A DNA stretch of 64,000 nucleotides from Sipunculus nudus. Lineage: Eukaryota > Annelida > Sipuncula > Golfingiida > Sipunculidae. Below are positions 1 through 12,103 of the stretch, one piece after another (the first letter of the stretch is position 1; each line of letters opens with the position of its first letter). Position numbers and translations under genes: made by a program. Location: contig CM049321.1 of the NCBI GenBank assembly GCA_026874595.1, positions 23,859,979-23,923,978 on the forward strand, in the 5' to 3' direction. The notes beneath the pieces were generated by a model. The model did not search any database. It saw only the letters and a list, made by a program, of their open reading frames with translations, and had not been told where the DNA came from.

Positions 1-1
1 T

Positions 2-1627
2 AATACAAGCATTGAAGGTGAAGACAGAATTTCTGTTACCTATGAAAAGATTTGTACAGAAGATACAATTCAAGATATTGATTCAAGTGAAGTTATGAAA
101 ACTGAACCAAATTGGAATCCAGTGATGGTAGAATTCAAAATGGAAGAAAACTCAAATGATGGCACTAGCAGACAAGAAGCATTTGCATGTGAACATTGTT
201 TTAAATGTTTTACTTCTGTGGATCATTTAAGGAAACATCAACTGATGCATACTGGGAAAAATAGCTCTGTAATTGAGCACTGTGAAAGTCCCATTTCTAC
301 TCATGGTGACACTAATATTCAAACCAGTACACTGGATAATACTGGAGAAACGTTTTTTAAATGTTCAGAATGTAACAAGTCCTTTGCTTCAAACAAACTA
401 CTAAAGATGCATATGAAGACACATTCAGAAGAAAAATCATTTACCTGTGAGTGGTGTGGTAAATGTTTCTATGATCGTAGTCATTTAAACAAGCACGTCA
501 GGACACATACTGGTGAAAAACCATTTAACTGTGAATGGTGCGGAAAATGTTTCTCCGATAGTAGTAACCTTAAAAAGCATATCAAGATACACACTGGGGA
601 GAAACCGTATAAATGCGAACAGTGTGACAAGTCTTTCGCAGAGAAGAAGACACTGAGAGCTCACATTAGGTCACATACTGGGGAAACGCCGTATAAGTGC
701 AACTTTTGTGGCAAATTTCTCTCCACCAGGAGCAGCCTGACAAGTCATATAAGGACACATACTGGAGAAAAACCTTTTAACTGTGAGTGGTGTGGTAAAA
801 GTTTCAGATATCAAAATAACCTTAAGAAACATGTCATGATGCACACTGGCGAGAGGCCATTTCAGTGTGAGATATGTGGTAAATGGTTCTCTGAGCAGAG
901 GTTTTTGACAATTCACATCAGGACGCATACTGGAGAAAAACCATTTCCATGTGACCATTGTGGCAAATCTTTCTCCACTCAGAGTAACCTGAAAAGTCAC
1001 ATGAGAACACATAGAGGAGAACACAAAACATTTCAGTGTGAGCAATGTGGTAAATGGTTCTCTGAGCTGATATTACTAGAAGGTCACATCAGGACACACA
1101 ATGGAGAAAAACCTTTCCAATGTGCTCACTGTGGCAAAGGTTTTTCTCAGATGAGTCACTGGACGACTCACCTGAGAATACATACTGGGGAAAAACCATT
1201 TAAATGTGAACACTGTGGGAAATGCTTCTCATATTCTTCTGTTTTGAAACTGCACATCAGGCAGCATACTGGAGACAAACCATTTCAGTGTGCACTGTGT
1301 AACAGGTGCTTCCCAGAACAAAGTCGCCTAAAGAGACACATGAGAACGCATGGTGGGGAAAAACCATTTCAGTGTAATGAATGTGACAAATCCTTCTATA
1401 CTGAGAGTTTCCTGAAAACTCACATGAAGACACATACTGGGGAAAAACCATTTCAGTGTGAGCAGTGTGGTAAATGTTTCTCTCAGCAGTGTAAATTAAA
1501 AATCCACACCAGGTCACACACTGGAGAAAAACCATTGCAGTGTCAATATTGCAGCAAGGATTTCTCATACAGGAGTCAACTTAAAAGACACATTAAGAAA
1601 CATACCGGAGAAACCTGGAAGTGGTGA
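2..1627 (+). CDS. C2H2 zinc-finger protein, 16 fingers (5' end outside window)
   Basis: The frame is open from base 2, upstream of the first in-window ATG at 95, so this is the 3' part of a larger coding exon and the true start is probably outside. From the ATG the protein has 510 residues. An acidic, finger-free stretch (about residues 1-30) leads into finger 1, then a degenerate linker region (about 55-87), then 15 near-continuous fingers. All 16 fingers keep Cys-x2-Cys...His-x3-His. Most are joined by the canonical TGEKPF/Y linker, and the KCF/KSF cores are typical. Tandem arrays of this kind bind DNA in the nucleus; target and function cannot be read from the sequence. The stop is TGA at 1625. 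No KRAB, BTB or SCAN domain is visible in the part seen. The family call is secure; the identity of the gene is not. Confidence 0.93.
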   Translation, partial: NTSIEGEDRISVTYEKICTEDTIQDIDSSEVMKTEPNWNPVMVEFKMEENSNDGTSRQEAFACEHCFKCFTSVDHLRKHQLMHTGKNSSVIEHCESPISTHGDTNIQTSTLDNTGETFFKCSECNKSFASNKLLKMHMKTHSEEKSFTCEWCGKCFYDRSHLNKHVRTHTGEKPFNCEWCGKCFSDSSNLKKHIKIHTGEKPYKCEQCDKSFAEKKTLRAHIRSHTGETPYKCNFCGKFLSTRSSLTSHIRTHTGEKPFNCEWCGKSFRYQNNLKKHVMMHTGERPFQCEICGKWFSEQRFLTIHIRTHTGEKPFPCDHCGKSFSTQSNLKSHMRTHRGEHKTFQCEQCGKWFSELILLEGHIRTHNGEKPFQCAHCGKGFSQMSHWTTHLRIHTGEKPFKCEHCGKCFSYSSVLKLHIRQHTGDKPFQCALCNRCFPEQSRLKRHMRTHGGEKPFQCNECDKSFYTESFLKTHMKTHTGEKPFQCEQCGKCFSQQCKLKIHTRSHTGEKPLQCQYCSKDFSYRSQLKRHIKKHTGETWKW

Positions 1628-1979
1628 AACACCTCAAACAGGAGTCAACTTTGCCTATTTTTATAAAAGCTCCAAGAGATTACCTTTAGTTTGTAAAGGT
1701 CAGATAGGTGATCGGGCCCCTTTAAGGGAAAATTCTGTTCCATTATGAGGCTTAGCCAGTTTTGGAGGTATTATATTCGTATAATTGTTGCCTCTTTATA
1801 TGAATGGTTGACTATTTTGTTTTGTTGTGTCTCTCAGCAATTTTACTTCAAAAGTTAGAAACAGATTATGATTAAATGTTTTTAAAGGAAATGGTATTTC
1901 TAAAGGAAGAATCCACTGAACTGTGAAGGAAATCTGAATCACAGTTATAAATTTTGATAAAAGAATTCATTACCATTGT

Positions 1980-2330
1980 GTGACACTGCAATACATTTTT
2001 TCAGGCCAAGTCCAAGAGTCATTCACTGATTGTAAGGCCTTCGTTCTTGCCCACAAAGCTGACCTTTGATTCAACCATTGAAATCATGAAATGTGACACA
2101 CATTCCTCTTGGCATGTTTTCATATGTTTCTTGAGCAGCCTATGACAAAATTGGTTGAAGATCCGTGTGGAAGTACTTATACCTGATCACTTTTTGGTTG
2201 TTAATGTTGTGTGGCATTGGCAGAGAAGGTTGCTTGATCGAACACATCAGCACATGTATCACAGAGGATAATACAGTTTTGAGTGCTGTGGAATATGTTT
2301 CCATTGTAAGAATAATATCAATGTTCACAC
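1980..2330 (+). pseudogene. Decayed C2H2 finger remnants in the 3' flank of the zinc-finger gene
   Basis: Several short stretches after the stop still read as broken fingers in changing frames. The clearest, near 2265-2340, reads SFECCGICFHCKNNINVH after an in-frame stop. Around 2207-2260 CGIGREGCLIEHISTC resembles a finger followed by a TGE-like linker. Near 2145-2185 there is a partial DPCGSTYT. The array was probably once longer and its distal fingers became 3' untranslated sequence after a premature stop. This is inference from motif resemblance only. Confidence 0.5.
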
Positions 2331-2336
2331 AATAAA
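2331..2336 (+). terminator. Candidate polyadenylation signal AATAAA of the zinc-finger gene
   Basis: Canonical AATAAA about 700 bp after the stop at 1627, and the first such hexamer in the flank. It overlaps the last decayed finger. Cleavage would fall about 10-30 bp downstream. Confidence 0.45.
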
Positions 2337-2459
2337 GAAAATGGAAAAATAAGGGATAAGCTGAGCTTCATAAGGGTTAGATGGTGCTCTAGACACCTGA
2401 TGCCAGAGTCCCAATGAGAACCTTTCCTTTACAAAAGATAATCGTTTTTACTTTGAAAT

Positions 2460-2488
2460 TTATATATATATATATATATATATATATG
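2460..2488. repeat. (TA)n microsatellite
   Basis: Pure TA dinucleotide run of about 28 bp. Confidence 0.95.
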
Positions 2489-2615
2489 ATCTTTTAACAA
2501 CAGACCCTAACACTGACACTTCTAGTGTCATTTGTCGCCAACAGATGTCGCTAATGCAGCGGAGAAATGGTCTTTTCAACACTCCTGTTCATACAAAAAT
2601 ATTTTTTTTTAAATC

Positions 2616-2940
2616 GGCATAAGGCCAAAAAAATGAAATGGTTCTCAGGCACTTTTTCAAAAACCAATCCAGGCAGTTGATATTTTATTTTACCTTTTTT
2701 ATGTATGTTTCTTTAAAAATGTCATATTTTATGGAAAAGCATGAAATAACAGATTTTTTTGCTAAACAGGCAAAAGCACTACATAACAAAGGAAATCTTT
2801 TAAAAAAAATTTTATTAATTTAAAAAATCTTCTTGAAAAATTAAAATCAAAATAAAACTTTTTTGTGCGGGGGGGGGGGGGGGGTAAAAATTGACGTGGG
2901 CGGTGCCTGAGAACCATACCTTTTATTCGTTTGGCCGTAT
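2616..2940. mobile_element. Short inverted-repeat element (MITE-like)
   Basis: ATGGTTCTCAGGCAC at 2638-2652 is repeated as its exact reverse complement at 2903-2917. The similarity extends outward through an A-rich spacer to GGCC (2623-2626 and 2933-2936). The interior is AT-rich, has no supported gene and contains a G16 run at 2869-2884. The layout (terminal repeats, ~320 bp, no coding capacity) suits a non-autonomous DNA element; target-site duplications are not clear. Confidence 0.55.
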
Positions 2941-3361
2941 ATATTCTCTTATAATGATAAATGGTAAGATTTTTGTGATGTTCATATACCGTTGTTCCAC
3001 TTTTTGTCTAGCTGTCAATATTTTATCTTTGGTAAGCGATGTCAGTCATGTAAAGTGAAAAGTGGAAATATTAATGGACTATTATGATTGTGAGCATATA
3101 TCAGTTATTAACTGAATGATATTATTGTTCTTATTATATGTTTAATATTAAAGACAATAAACCGGACACCATGTGTATTTTTCAATGGATAATATAAATT
3201 AGTAATAACATATGATTTTCCAAGACACGACTCTGTAACCTATTTATAGGGCATACCCCTGAGTGATTTGGGAAGTGGTAGGCCTAAACAAAACACCTGT
3301 ACTCTGTTTCCTTAGCCCTGCCTAGTCCGAGAGCAGTAAACTCGTTATATAATATAATTTG
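2941..3361. other. No gene recognised
   Basis: AT-rich sequence between the short inverted-repeat element and the large transposon. I see no open frame, RNA gene or repeat I can name. Confidence 0.6.
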
Positions 3362-3375
3362 CCGCTAGGTGGCAG
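3362..3375 (+). promoter_or_regulatory. CTCF-like motif
   Basis: CCGCTAGGTGGCAG matches the degenerate core of the bilaterian CTCF consensus (CC-G-C-T/C-AG-G/A-T/G-GGC-A/G-G/C) at every position. It lies about 150 bp outside the left end of the large transposon. A single 14-mer match is weak evidence of occupancy. Confidence 0.3.
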
Positions 3376-3525
3376 CACCTGTAATAAGCATAGCGATGTA
3401 GCAAAGGCAAGCTTGATGGCTATCGTAGATGGAGTAATTTTAGGTCTAATCAACAGAATCGACTAAACCCTATAACCGTCTCATCAGAAGCGGATCCAAG
3501 TGATCACCTAATTTCTAACAGGTAA

Positions 3526-3544
3526 TTAAAGGCCGACCCTCTAG
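3526..3544 (+). repeat. Left TTAA target copy and 15-bp terminal inverted repeat
   Basis: TTAA at 3526-3529 followed by AGGCCGACCCTCTAG. It pairs perfectly with the right end; homology stops at base 16, so the terminal repeat is short. Confidence 0.9.
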
Positions 3545-3724
3545 CACATATCACTCCAAAACACGCTAAAGGTGATGGAGAAAATCATATCTGAGCGTAC
3601 CATTGATATCAAAGTTGTATCCCGTGCTAATAAAATGTAGTCAAAAAATGGTGTTGTGTCTTACATGGCCAGGCGGATGTTGATCTCTTACACAACAAAA
3701 CGCGTCATTGCACACGCCACCTTC

Positions 3725-3838
3725 AACCCGCGAACTTGATATTAATGAGGTCATACGTCACTGGTCACCCGCGATCTAAATATTAATGAGGTCACACGAA
3801 GTCACGCGGGCCTCGGGGAAGCCCCTTGTGTATAAATA
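3725..3838 (+). promoter_or_regulatory. Transposase promoter: doubled upstream module plus TATA box
   Basis: A module of about 45 bp built round CCCGCGA...ATATTAATGAGGTCA occurs twice in tandem (roughly 3728-3770 and 3769-3810). It is followed by TATAAATA at 3831-3838. A start site near 3860 would leave a ~60-base leader before the ATG at 3921. The doubled GGTCA-containing module is a natural candidate for activator binding. Confidence 0.6.
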
Positions 3839-3920
3839 CCGCCGCCATGTGCCTGCCTGCTTCAAATTCGTGTTTTTATTGCTGCTACAATCATTATTAC
3901 GAGAAATTAGACGCTGCAAA

Positions 3921-4224
3921 ATGCCTCCGCGAAGGAAAAACTCACCACCGAAGCCGGCTGAAGAAGACAGGGGCGGCAACGCCGCGGGAGGGATGATGCA
4001 ACGCCGCGAGAAGCGTTTCTGTGTCGACATCGGCGTCAGGAATAGGGAGAGATGGGCCTTGTTGAACCGCAATGCCAAGGTTGCTAGCAACTCTGACTTC
4101 GCGAAGAAACTTCTGGATTGGTGAGTTTTTGCTCCAAGTAGCCTTATGATGGGTTTTCTTCGTTGTTAAATTTGATATCCAATTAATTACTTGTAATGAT
4201 ATCCTTTGTAGATTGAATGTTTCT

Positions 4225-4255
<31 letters not shown>

Positions 4256-7200
4256 GGGGGGGGATCGGGAAGTATAACAGAATTCGTCTTACTAATAAAT
4301 CAGTGGATAATTTCTATTCGACATGTATAAGGATAATTTTTATGAACAGTTATTGAAATAAGGCTTTACCAGTTCATTTAATTTAACATATAAACAAGCA
4401 GAACGCCTGTTCGTATTTGTTTTAATTTGTCATATTTTATGCACTCATTGACAGAACCTTTCCAACCCCATCCAACAGGCAAAAACTAAAAGCTATCAAG
4501 ATTTTACTTGCACCTTGTACCTATTTTATATGAATTTTTAATTATTCTAAATCTGATGCAGCCAGACTCCATGATCATGTTTCATTGATATATCATGAAT
4601 CATGCATATATATCAATACCTGAGCATAATTATTGATGTTACCTGCAAGACAAAACTCCTTTCAGCCCTATTATACATACTTACCGAGTACCCGAGTCCA
4701 AAATTTGGACTTGAGGACTCGTGTATGTACATATATATATGAATATTACGGCAAATTAACTGGCAGTCTTGGCCTATTTATTCATTATCGTAGTAAAAAT
4801 CATACAGTAAAGTTAATTTCGAAGAGATTCACATTGATTATTTATATGCATTTGAATGGATTTTTCGTCTCTGTTAAATTTTAGTATCTATATCTATTCC
4901 TTTGTTAGGAGTCACGAAGTCAAATTTATGTATGTTTTGCATAAACATATGTCCGTTAAACTTTACAGCGTTGCCATGGTAACGAGTACTCGAGTCCGAG
5001 TCAGGCAATGCCTATGGAGTACTCGAGTCCAAAATTTTGTACCCGTTTCAGCCCTAATGTATACATGAAAAAACAGATATAACTAGCAGTCCTTCACTCA
5101 TTGTGGATACATTTTACATAAAGTTCTGTATTTGTACAAGTGTTATCTGCATTTTATCACTCCAAAAATATCCCTTGATACCTGTAGAATTTTATGTGGT
5201 AATAAAATTCATGTATTTTACAGGAAATCAGTATGAACAAAATGTAACAGTGAGAGGACATGAAAGGGAAATGGTTATGCACATGGTTTGGAAATCTTTT
5301 GATATAAGTTAGATGTTTATAAACATATTATCCATAGAATTGGTATATCTGAAAGAAAAAAAGAAACAATTGGTTAAAAAATATAACATCAATACTTGTA
5401 TTTGACAGGATTCTTGATGTTTATATTTTATTTTATTTTGCTGAGCAAGAGGCCATAAACAACAAGTGTGAATTTTTTCAGTGAAAAATTGTTTCTGTGG
5501 AGGGGTGGGGGGGCAATAGGGGTTCTGCACACTCTTGTTAGCAATTGGCACCTTTATATAGATGTTTTCATGTCTTAAATATTTTGTATAGTTCAAGGAT
5601 TATTTATTATAAGTCTGATTATTATTTTTTTAGGTATGAACGTTCACTGACTTCTACACCCAAGGGTGTTCATGCAGAAGGTATGGCCTTCCAGTCTGAT
5701 GTTTCAACCATCACGGCATCACTCTCACAGTAAGTTTTCTGAATTCATGTAATTTCAATTTCAGAATGGACTGCCATTGTCATCTCTCTTCTTTACATTC
5801 TTTGGGCAATGGGTAAAGGAGGTAAATCAATAGTTGTTTGCAGTAATTTGTAACAAAACAGACATTTGTTATAAAATGTGCTATGAAAAATAATCGGTGA
5901 TAACGTCATGTATACTGATTGTAAATTATCCTGCTGATTTGTTTGATATATTTATCACAAGGCCTCTCCCATCCAGTTGCTATATGTTCATTAACACATT
6001 TTTTTCATTATATATTTGCAGGCCTGAATCTGGTGTTGAGCCACTGGAGTCCAGCATTGAGGCAATTGGTCCATCCCCAAAGGTAGTGCCTAAGAGCCAT
6101 GGAAAAACAGGAGAAAAATCAATGGACAAGACACCTTCTGATTTACAGTAAATATTCTCTTTATGTGTATACATATGTTTGTGATTGTAAGGTGTAGCTT
6201 GTTTGAAGATACCTTTGAAATTTTCATAGTTAAAGTTTATTAAAATATATAAGATTGCTAGGATATTTTAGAGCATAAAAAATCCCACTCCCTGAATCTT
6301 TGTTTGTAATGTCTAAGCTTGCTACATATTTTTCAACAGATTAAAAAATGTGTATGGTTTCAGTGATAATTGTTAGATGCATCTAACATCCAGTGTTACA
6401 AGTTTGTAATGTCTAAGCTTGCTACATATTTTTTAACAGATTAAAAAATTCATATGGTTTCAGTGATAATTGTTAGATACATCTAACATTCAGTGTCACA
6501 AGTTAGAATTTACATGTGTAATGTCTCGTTACTTATTGTGCATAGATTTGTGTCCTTCTTTACTGAGCTTATGAGTGCACCTTGCAATAAACTTTTGGAA
6601 TGATTGACTTATTTTTTGCAAAGCACAGTAGTATATACTTGTTGCACATCTCAAATACTTGTTTTTTTTTTAATTTGTCACTTATGCATATATATTTCAT
6701 CACAGAGTCACATTTATCAGCAACATTAGTGGAACTGATGATGGTGAGATAAGAGATCCAAAGGACAAGACATGGAATATAGAAGAGGAGGATGTCTGGG
6801 AGCTCAACAAAGACGAATACGAAGTATTTTTACAGTAAGTATACCTGCAGCAAAGCGCACATATAAAGAAAATGTTTGAATGCAAGTCATACTAATATGC
6901 TAAAGTGTTGTGTATTTACTGCTTGTAATCAAGTATACCAATTGTAAAGTATACAGCTGAAAAGACTCCTATCTTTCCCAAAACTTTGTTTTACTTGCTA
7001 TTGCAATGCATGAAAGTTGTGAACTATATTTGTATTGCAATAAATAACTGATGTTTCTTATTTAGTGCAAACAAAAGTCAAACCACCATTTTCAAGAGTA
7101 TAGTTTATTTTGATATTCATGACACTTGGTTTATTCCCCAGGGATGGACGACTCACTGAGGAGATGGGTCAGTACCAGGCTGGTGATGTGGCATTTGATA

Positions 7201-10200
7201 TTGATGACAGTGATGATGAGGAGGAACCAGATGACACAGAGGCTGAAGAAGTTGGGAAAGGCAAGAGGCCGAAAGATACCATTTTCAGGGTTCAGGACCC
7301 AGCAGCTGCTGTCAAGGAAACTGCTGGTATTTCCTATGTGGAGTGTATGGTGCAACTTGGGAAGGCTTCCATTCCAGTAAGTTGTAGTGTCAAAGGATGC
7401 AAGAAACCAGTCACAGCAGAACATAAAAGACGAGGCACAGCACTTGGATTGTCATGGGTTGGTATTTATTTGTTCATAATATTAATTCTGATCCACATTT
7501 CAGTGACTGTTTCATTGACTCGTGTAAAAGTAAGGCCTTTTTCTAAATCCTGAATTTTCATGAGATAGCAGTTTGCTGAAATTTATCATTCAGCGATTTG
7601 AATCAGAGCTGTCTGAGAATCACTCTAATGGTCCCCCTTGGGGAACTTTGACACATATATCACATGTAAGGTATGGATATGACCTATTTACAGGCAGGGG
7701 GGATTAACTTACATATTTGTGTAAGTTTTCCATATATACTTTATAATATATACTTATCAAAAGTTATTAATAAAAAGGCAAGAATATTAATTCTATAATT
7801 CCGAGTTATTCCAGATATCTTCTAGGAATTCTCACTGCTCTGGGAAATGTGCATGTCTCCCCTGGAAATTAACAACCATGATTTGAATGCTGAGAAAAAG
7901 TAGTTAAAATTATCTGGCTTTCTGACATTGCTAATAATGTTTGAATTTATCACAGATGTTTATTTTATATCTACATTGGTTATTATAGACCATGATGGAT
8001 AGTTTTCTAATAATCTTCAGTCTTCTTTGGTTATTATAGACCATGATGGATAGTTTTCTAATAATCTTCAGTCTTCTTATAGAAGACAGAAATAATACAG
8101 ACTGTCTGAGATGGGGTTATAAAGGTCTTATTCGGTCTAACATTTCATATATATATATATCTCTGTGTTACAATTTTTGCAAACTGACTGTGCTGATCCA
8201 TTTTTTAATCTACTTTCAGGTGTGCCCTGATAAGCATGTGGCATTCACCTGGTGGTCTCAGCCACGTCTTAGAGGGGTGAACCTTGGGGACATCATGCTT
8301 GGTAATAGCATTTTGCTCTCAGGAAATAACTACGAAAAGGTTGCCCTGATGTGCAAGTTCCTCAACGTGGGTTGTGTCAGTTCTGCATCATACTTCAGGA
8401 TGCAGACACATTACTTCGTTCCAGCAGTAGCTCAGTACTGGCAGATGTTACAGGAAACCACCCTTGAGAAATATGCGAAGAAAGACATCATTGTTGAAGG
8501 TAGGATAAAGCATAAGTGAGGCAGATATATATAAATCTGTCATGGAAAATTAGGTTTAGTAGTTTTTGTATCTTCTCCAATACCATAGATATTGCATGAT
8601 ATAATTTGCTGCTGAGACATTTTTCAGTTGAAAACAGTTATTTCTTATATCATGAACGATGTGTATTTGTTATTTCCTGGTCAACCTGAAGGTGATCAAA
8701 GAAATTCATGATCCAAACCTGTGTTTGAACATCTCTTTTAGGTAAATTAACCCAGGTGCCTTTACCAGGAATGCAGCTATTTTCATATTTATTGGTACAT
8801 TATTATTTTTTATTGGGATAGTTTCAGTCTGAAGAATATAATGATCGAATTTTGTAATTGGATGCTGTAATATGTTTTCATGGTTTTTTTTGGGGATGGG
8901 GGGGTTACAGTGTACATAAAGTGTTATTCTCAAACCAATTAATTGCATTCCAGGTGATGGGAGGAACGATAGCCCTGGGCACTGCGCCCAGTACTGCACT
9001 TATACCTTTATGGAGAGTGAGACCCAGGATATACTGGCTTTAGAGCATGTTGACAAGAGGGAGACTGGAAAGAAGAGCCCGAACATGGAGAAGCTTGGGT
9101 TTCAAAAGGGGCTTCAGAAACTAATGTCCCTGTGCAATGTTGTAGAAGTTGTTACAGACCAACATATCCAGATTGCCACCTTTCTTCGTAAGTTTTTCTT
9201 TCATAATTTACTTAACCAAATATAGTGCAATATCTGCATGTACCAGCAAATCTGTGCTTTTTGTAAATGTAATTGCAGGAGATATTGATTGCTGGGTGAG
9301 CTTCTTTTTGATGCTCCAATGTTTTTATGTTATGCTCAGGTTATTCTATGATAATTATAATGATAATTACCTGTCAGAGTAGGATTGTTAGAGACCAAGA
9401 TGATGAGTAAAAATGTCCATATCTTATGTATCATATGTCAGTGGCGACCAGACTATTATAAATGTACATTTTTTCTTGGTTTTAATGCTCGTTCTTCTTT
9501 GCCAATAGGTTCTGACCATCCACAAGTGTTTCATTCATTTGATTTGTGGCATGTGGCCAAGAATTTTGTCAAAAAACTGTGGGAGGTAAGTGAATGACAG
9601 AAATAAATTTTCGTGATACTTAACTGGGGACATTTGTCTTAATTTATCTTTATGCAAATTTACTCAAATCTGTGGAGGTTTTGCAGCCTTATCAGAATCG
9701 ATAACTCTTATATGGATCATATTAATGTTTTTACTTTGAGACACTTTACCTTACTGTGCATAAGCAAGTTGGGGGCTGTTCTTCATGGTTGTTCTTCTAA
9801 ATTTAGATGATTTTGTAACTATTTAATGCATTTCTCATACCGTTTCAAGGTTGACAATGAAATTTGTAATGAGCTTTTTGTTTTAATTTGTTTTAGTGTA
9901 AATAAGTACTGAATAAGTTGTTGCTGAAATGATGTTTTTTATTCATTTAGGCAGCTAAAAAGAAAAGCAACCGCGACCTTGAGCCATGGATATCCAGTGT
10001 GTCCAACCACCTATGGTACTGTGCCAAGGAGTGCAAAGGGGATCTTGAACATTTCATGGTAAGAAGAGAGGCTGTGAAAACTAAAAATCATAATCATAAT
10101 TTTTAGTGTTCTTATGACCATTTAACGAATTAATTTTAATATTTAAATTAGATGAATTAATGAATTAAGATATTTAGAGGTGAGAAACACAGAAGTTTTT

Positions 10201-12079
10201 ATGGCTGTTACCTTTACAGTATTTTTGTCAGAATTTGAAAATGATTTGATATGTAAAAAATTTGTTTTAGGGCCTGTGGAATGGTGTACTTGCCCATACA
10301 ACAGGGGTTCACGAATGGGCCAGGGGAAAGTGCACCCATGGACAGCTTGATGAGAGCGACAAGAAGAATCTAGTAGCTGGTGAATCAGCCCACAAAGTGC
10401 TGACAGATATTGTGCTGAACAACCGTTTCCTCAAACATGTGGTGCCACACATTATAAAATACAGGTATGTCTAATATATTTTATTGTATAAAATACAAAT
10501 ATAATAATAAAAAAATATAAATTTAATAAATGTAAAATATGTGACATGTATACTATTGCCTTAATATGAAACTGTAAAACTGCCCTTTCCTGAGGTTATA
10601 TTTACTGACCTAAACATCTATATCTGTTGATATTCAGCAGTCGTGTGTCATCAATGATTATCTCAATCCAAATGTTAAAGGTGATCATATTATTCATAAA
10701 ACAAAAGGGAAATAAATGTATTTTCATTTTTGTATCTGTAAAATGTAAATCAGTTACATAAATAGAAAACTTAGAAAACATGTACACTTTTTTTCACACA
10801 GGCAAACATCTCAGCTTGAATCCTTTCATCAGATGATGCTGATGTATGCTTCCAAGAGGTTCTCTTACACGTGAGTTTTAATTTATATTGTAATTTAATT
10901 TCACAGAATATGATTCACTTTGTGAGTAAACATAAAATCAGATCTGATATTTGGAATGTTGTGTGAATGTCTTTGATTTAGTACCAATTATCATTTGACA
11001 ATATCACTGGTAACTGTTTTCAACTGGAACACTTTAAAAACAAAATTTAAAATGACTCCCTTCCCTTGCCAATTATTACATGTTTAAAAATGCTACAAAT
11101 AATACAATATCTTTTGGTACATATACATTCCCCCCATTTCCCATGCTACCTCTCACTGAAAGTAAACCTATCATAACCAAAAATATCTGATTACAGCTTA
11201 CAAGCCTGTGATTAACAGAAATTATCTATTTATTACAGTCCACCAGTGTACAAAAACAGGATTGAGCTTGCAGCCATTGACTATACTATGCACAAAGACC
11301 GCCCTGTTTTGCTGACAGCTGAAGGAAATCCAAGGTACTACCTTCCCTGAGTAACAATAAATTGTAAAGTAATTTGAAAAAAAATAGTGTAAATGGTTTA
11401 AATATAAATGGACGGTAGATTTTGAGCTACTTGACACCAAGAATTTCTTCTTTCTTCTTTAATCTGTTGAATAGTAGTGATTTCCTGGAAATAAAAAAGG
11501 ATGTCTTGACTTCAACTGATGTAACATTGTTCATCTAACTGACAAGAATTAATAAAAATTTGGATTGGGAAAAGGTAACATTGTTTTTTTAGATTTTGCT
11601 TCAGCCATTGTTTCATTTCATTTATCTTGTGCATACAAAAATTATCAAAGCAAAGCATACCTTTGCTTATACCAACTTACACACATGTAAATCTGTTAAA
11701 CCTTGTTGCCAAAAGTTCAAAATTGTTTATATGATACCCAGAAACCTTATAACTATTGGAATCCCATTGGAAAATCATAAAGCTTATCCTGTTACAAATT
11801 GAAAATTGTATGGTTATTTTCTTGTTCAACAGATACCGAGCAATCTACTCTAAACATAGTAAGCACTATCGGCCACAGCCCATCAAGGAGAAGAAAAAAT
11901 ATCTCTACATCCAGGATATTCAAAGGGACATAATAAGCCGCAGACTAGATGACAAAGGATCCATGGCCAGGCCTGTGGAGCTTGACCCAGAAGACCCTAG
12001 GAGAATCAGCAAAACTATTAACCCAGTGGAGAAACCACCAATGGAAGAAATCTTGAAAAAAACACAGATCCCGATATGA
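3921..12079 (+). CDS. Transposase of the TTAA element, 13 exons, 723 aa, apparently intact
   Basis: Exons: 3921-4120, 5634-5729, 6022-6147, 6706-6834, 7142-7457, 8220-8499, 8954-9187, 9509-9585, 9951-10058, 10271-10464, 10802-10870, 11239-11334, 11833-12079 (2172 nt, phases consistent throughout). The N-terminus is basic (MPPRRK). An acidic run lies at about 202-219. A likely zinc knuckle follows: Cys265 and Cys270 of CSVKGC with Cys291 and His295 of CPDKH. The catalytic-looking core has DGRNDSPG (Asp384/388), VVTDQH (Asp451), HSFDLWH (Asp472) and QLESFH (Glu593), a plausible DDE RNase-H fold that would cut and join the element's ends in the nucleus. The ATG at 3921 follows a TATA box. The donor after Trp289 (GTTGGT) is the only weak site, but the join gives the expected Trp-Val-Cys. 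No stop or frameshift is seen. Superfamily assignment is inferred. Confidence 0.82.
4224..4263. repeat. (GT)n followed by a ~25-bp poly-G run in intron 1
   Basis: GT dinucleotides run into an uninterrupted G tract inside the first transposase intron. Confidence 0.9.
4650..5065. repeat. Nested repeat in transposase intron 1
   Basis: TTTCAGCCCTA occurs near both ends (about 4660 and 5048). The block is also bordered by short palindromic variants of GAGTACTCGAGTCC (near 4683-4720 and 4983-5040). It looks like a small insertion or foldback repeat that entered the intron after the transposon arrived. No coding capacity is visible. Confidence 0.4.
6302..6503 (+). repeat. 101-bp tandem duplication in intron 3
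   Basis: The block starting TTTGTAATGTCTAAGC at 6302 recurs at 6403 with a few differences, giving two head-to-tail copies inside an intron of the transposase. Confidence 0.9.
7976..8077 (+). repeat. 51-bp tandem duplication in intron 5
   Basis: The block TTGGTTATTATAGACC... at 7976 repeats at 8027 almost exactly. Two copies lie in the intron before exon 6. Confidence 0.9.
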
Positions 12080-12103
12080 CAAGTGAACCTCTATATATAT
12101 GTG

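Noticed and set aside
671-1568. Minus-strand frames of 103-124 codons inside the first zinc-finger gene
   Set aside because: They are the antisense shadow of the repeated finger codons and have no independent coding features.
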